Source: Candidatus Bathyarchaeota archaeon
Lineage (GTDB): Archaea; Thermoproteota; Bathyarchaeia; TCS64
Length of the DNA stretch: 7,098 bases
Direction of reading: 5' to 3'
NCBI GenBank assembly: GCA_016867505.1
Contig: VGJH01000068.1
Coordinates: 1 to 7,098 of the forward strand
Shown: positions 6,737 to 7,098 of the stretch, in pieces
Layout of the letters: each line of letters begins with the position of its first letter
Numbering within the stretch: the stretch's first letter is position 1
Notes under the pieces: generated by a model
Databases searched by the model: none
What the model was told of the DNA's origin: nothing
The model's input: only the letters and a program-made list of their open reading frames with translations
Made by a program: the position numbers and the translations under genes

Positions 6737-7048
6737 TCTTATCCAAATCGGTTCTTAATTTCTTTAATAATTAATATAATTATTTAAATTGCTATAAAAA
6801 AAATGTTAAAAATATACATTTTCATGTATTTTCATCATATATTAAAATAGTTTATATTTAATTCTTATGTTAATAAATACATTTAAACACGTTCTTTTTA
6901 CAAATTTTATTCAAATTAAAGATATTTTTATGACTAATCAAATTTAAGAAAAATTTACTTTAAAAATTAGGAATAAACAATTTCAGATAATTTCATTAAA
7001 AAGAGTTAACTTTATGAGAATCTCGCTCATTAGCCTTCACGTCAAACT

Positions 7049-7054
7049 GGAGAT
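7049..7054 (+). promoter_or_regulatory. Shine-Dalgarno sequence of the right-edge gene
   Basis: GGAGAT lies eight bases before the TTG at 7063. It is the clearest ribosome binding site in the window and decides the start of the truncated gene, which has no ATG available between its upstream in-frame stop (7015-7017) and the window end. Confidence 0.55.
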
Positions 7055-7062
7055 ACATTGCA

Positions 7063-7098
7063 TTGGTTAAACGAGTCTACGAATTTTCGGAAGGAAAC
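7063..7098 (+). CDS. ppdK: Pyruvate phosphate dikinase, first 12 codons (cut by window edge)
   Basis: The last 36 bases, read from TTG 7063, encode MVKRVYEFSEGN. This matches the characteristic N-terminus of pyruvate phosphate dikinase, where an M-K-(K/R)-x-V-Y-x-F-x-E-G-(N/D) pattern leads into the LLGGKGANLAEM segment that would lie just beyond the window. The enzyme interconverts pyruvate, ATP and phosphate with PEP, AMP and pyrophosphate, and in anaerobic archaea serves glycolysis or gluconeogenesis. Support comes from the GGAGAT ribosome binding site, an in-frame stop at 7015-7017 that limits the start, and the frame staying open to the last base. It is divergent from tfb. Only 12 residues are seen, so the call rests on pattern recognition; PEP synthase is less likely because its N-terminus differs. 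Confidence 0.68.
   Translation, partial: MVKRVYEFSEGN

Larger units (their letters stand above)
6689..7062. other. AT-rich intergenic region between divergent tfb and ppdK
   Basis: About 370 bases hold no convincing gene. It must contain promoters for both flanking genes. TATA-like elements facing ppdK include CTTTAAAAA (6958-6966) and CATTAAAAAG (6994-7003). There is an inverted repeat AATAATTA-ATA-TAATTATT (6766-6784) and a direct repeat of ATTTTCAT spaced ten bases apart (6818-6825 and 6828-6835); either could bind a regulator, but AT content makes both weak evidence. Base composition becomes clearly more balanced from about 7014, matching the approach to coding sequence. Confidence 0.5.

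Noticed and set aside
6689..7062. tRNA, small RNA gene, CRISPR array or replication origin in the long intergenic stretch
   Set aside because: No GTTCRA T-loop motif, no GC-rich stem, no regularly spaced repeats and no origin-box-like repeat set were seen; the stretch is nearly uniformly AT-rich.

Overview
The window reads as AT-rich chromosomal DNA from an archaeon. The lineage markers are a RadA-type recombinase with an N-terminal helix-hairpin-helix domain and a complete transcription factor B (TFB). Several starts also lie about 26 bases downstream of a TATA box, as expected for leaderless archaeal transcripts. A glycyl radical enzyme with its radical-SAM activase points to an anaerobic lifestyle. 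I cannot fix the phylum from sequence alone; a TACK or Asgard lineage is a guess.

Left part (1-1776, minus strand): a two-gene operon. A radical-SAM activase with two extra 4Fe-4S ferredoxin motifs is followed one base later by a glycyl radical enzyme (GRE) cut off by the left edge. The visible 289 residues of the GRE resemble the trans-4-hydroxy-L-proline dehydratase type. Divergent from this operon is a 12-helix major facilitator exporter (1882-3225). Its start is preceded by two overlapping, nearly perfect palindromes built from one half-site (TATTAAAA/TTTTAATA), a strong candidate operator.

Middle (3329-4100, plus strand): a short-chain dehydrogenase/reductase gene that is broken as written. 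A run of nine A's puts the N-terminal 42 codons and the remaining 214 codons in different frames, and the first glycine of the NAD(P)-binding motif is arginine. It is either a young pseudogene or a gene with an assembly or slippage issue.

Right part (4177-7098): an information-processing block. radA (plus) meets engB (minus) tail to tail with one base between them; engB lies just downstream of tfb (minus). Divergent from tfb, after about 370 bases of very AT-rich DNA, the last 36 bases encode the first 12 residues of what looks like pyruvate phosphate dikinase, starting at TTG with a Shine-Dalgarno sequence ahead.

How the genes fit together: the GRE and activase form one biochemical unit, since the activase installs the glycyl radical. 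The exporter shares their intergenic region and may share regulation. RadA, EngB and TFB are housekeeping genes of recombination, ribosome assembly and transcription initiation. No RNA gene, CRISPR array or insertion sequence was seen.
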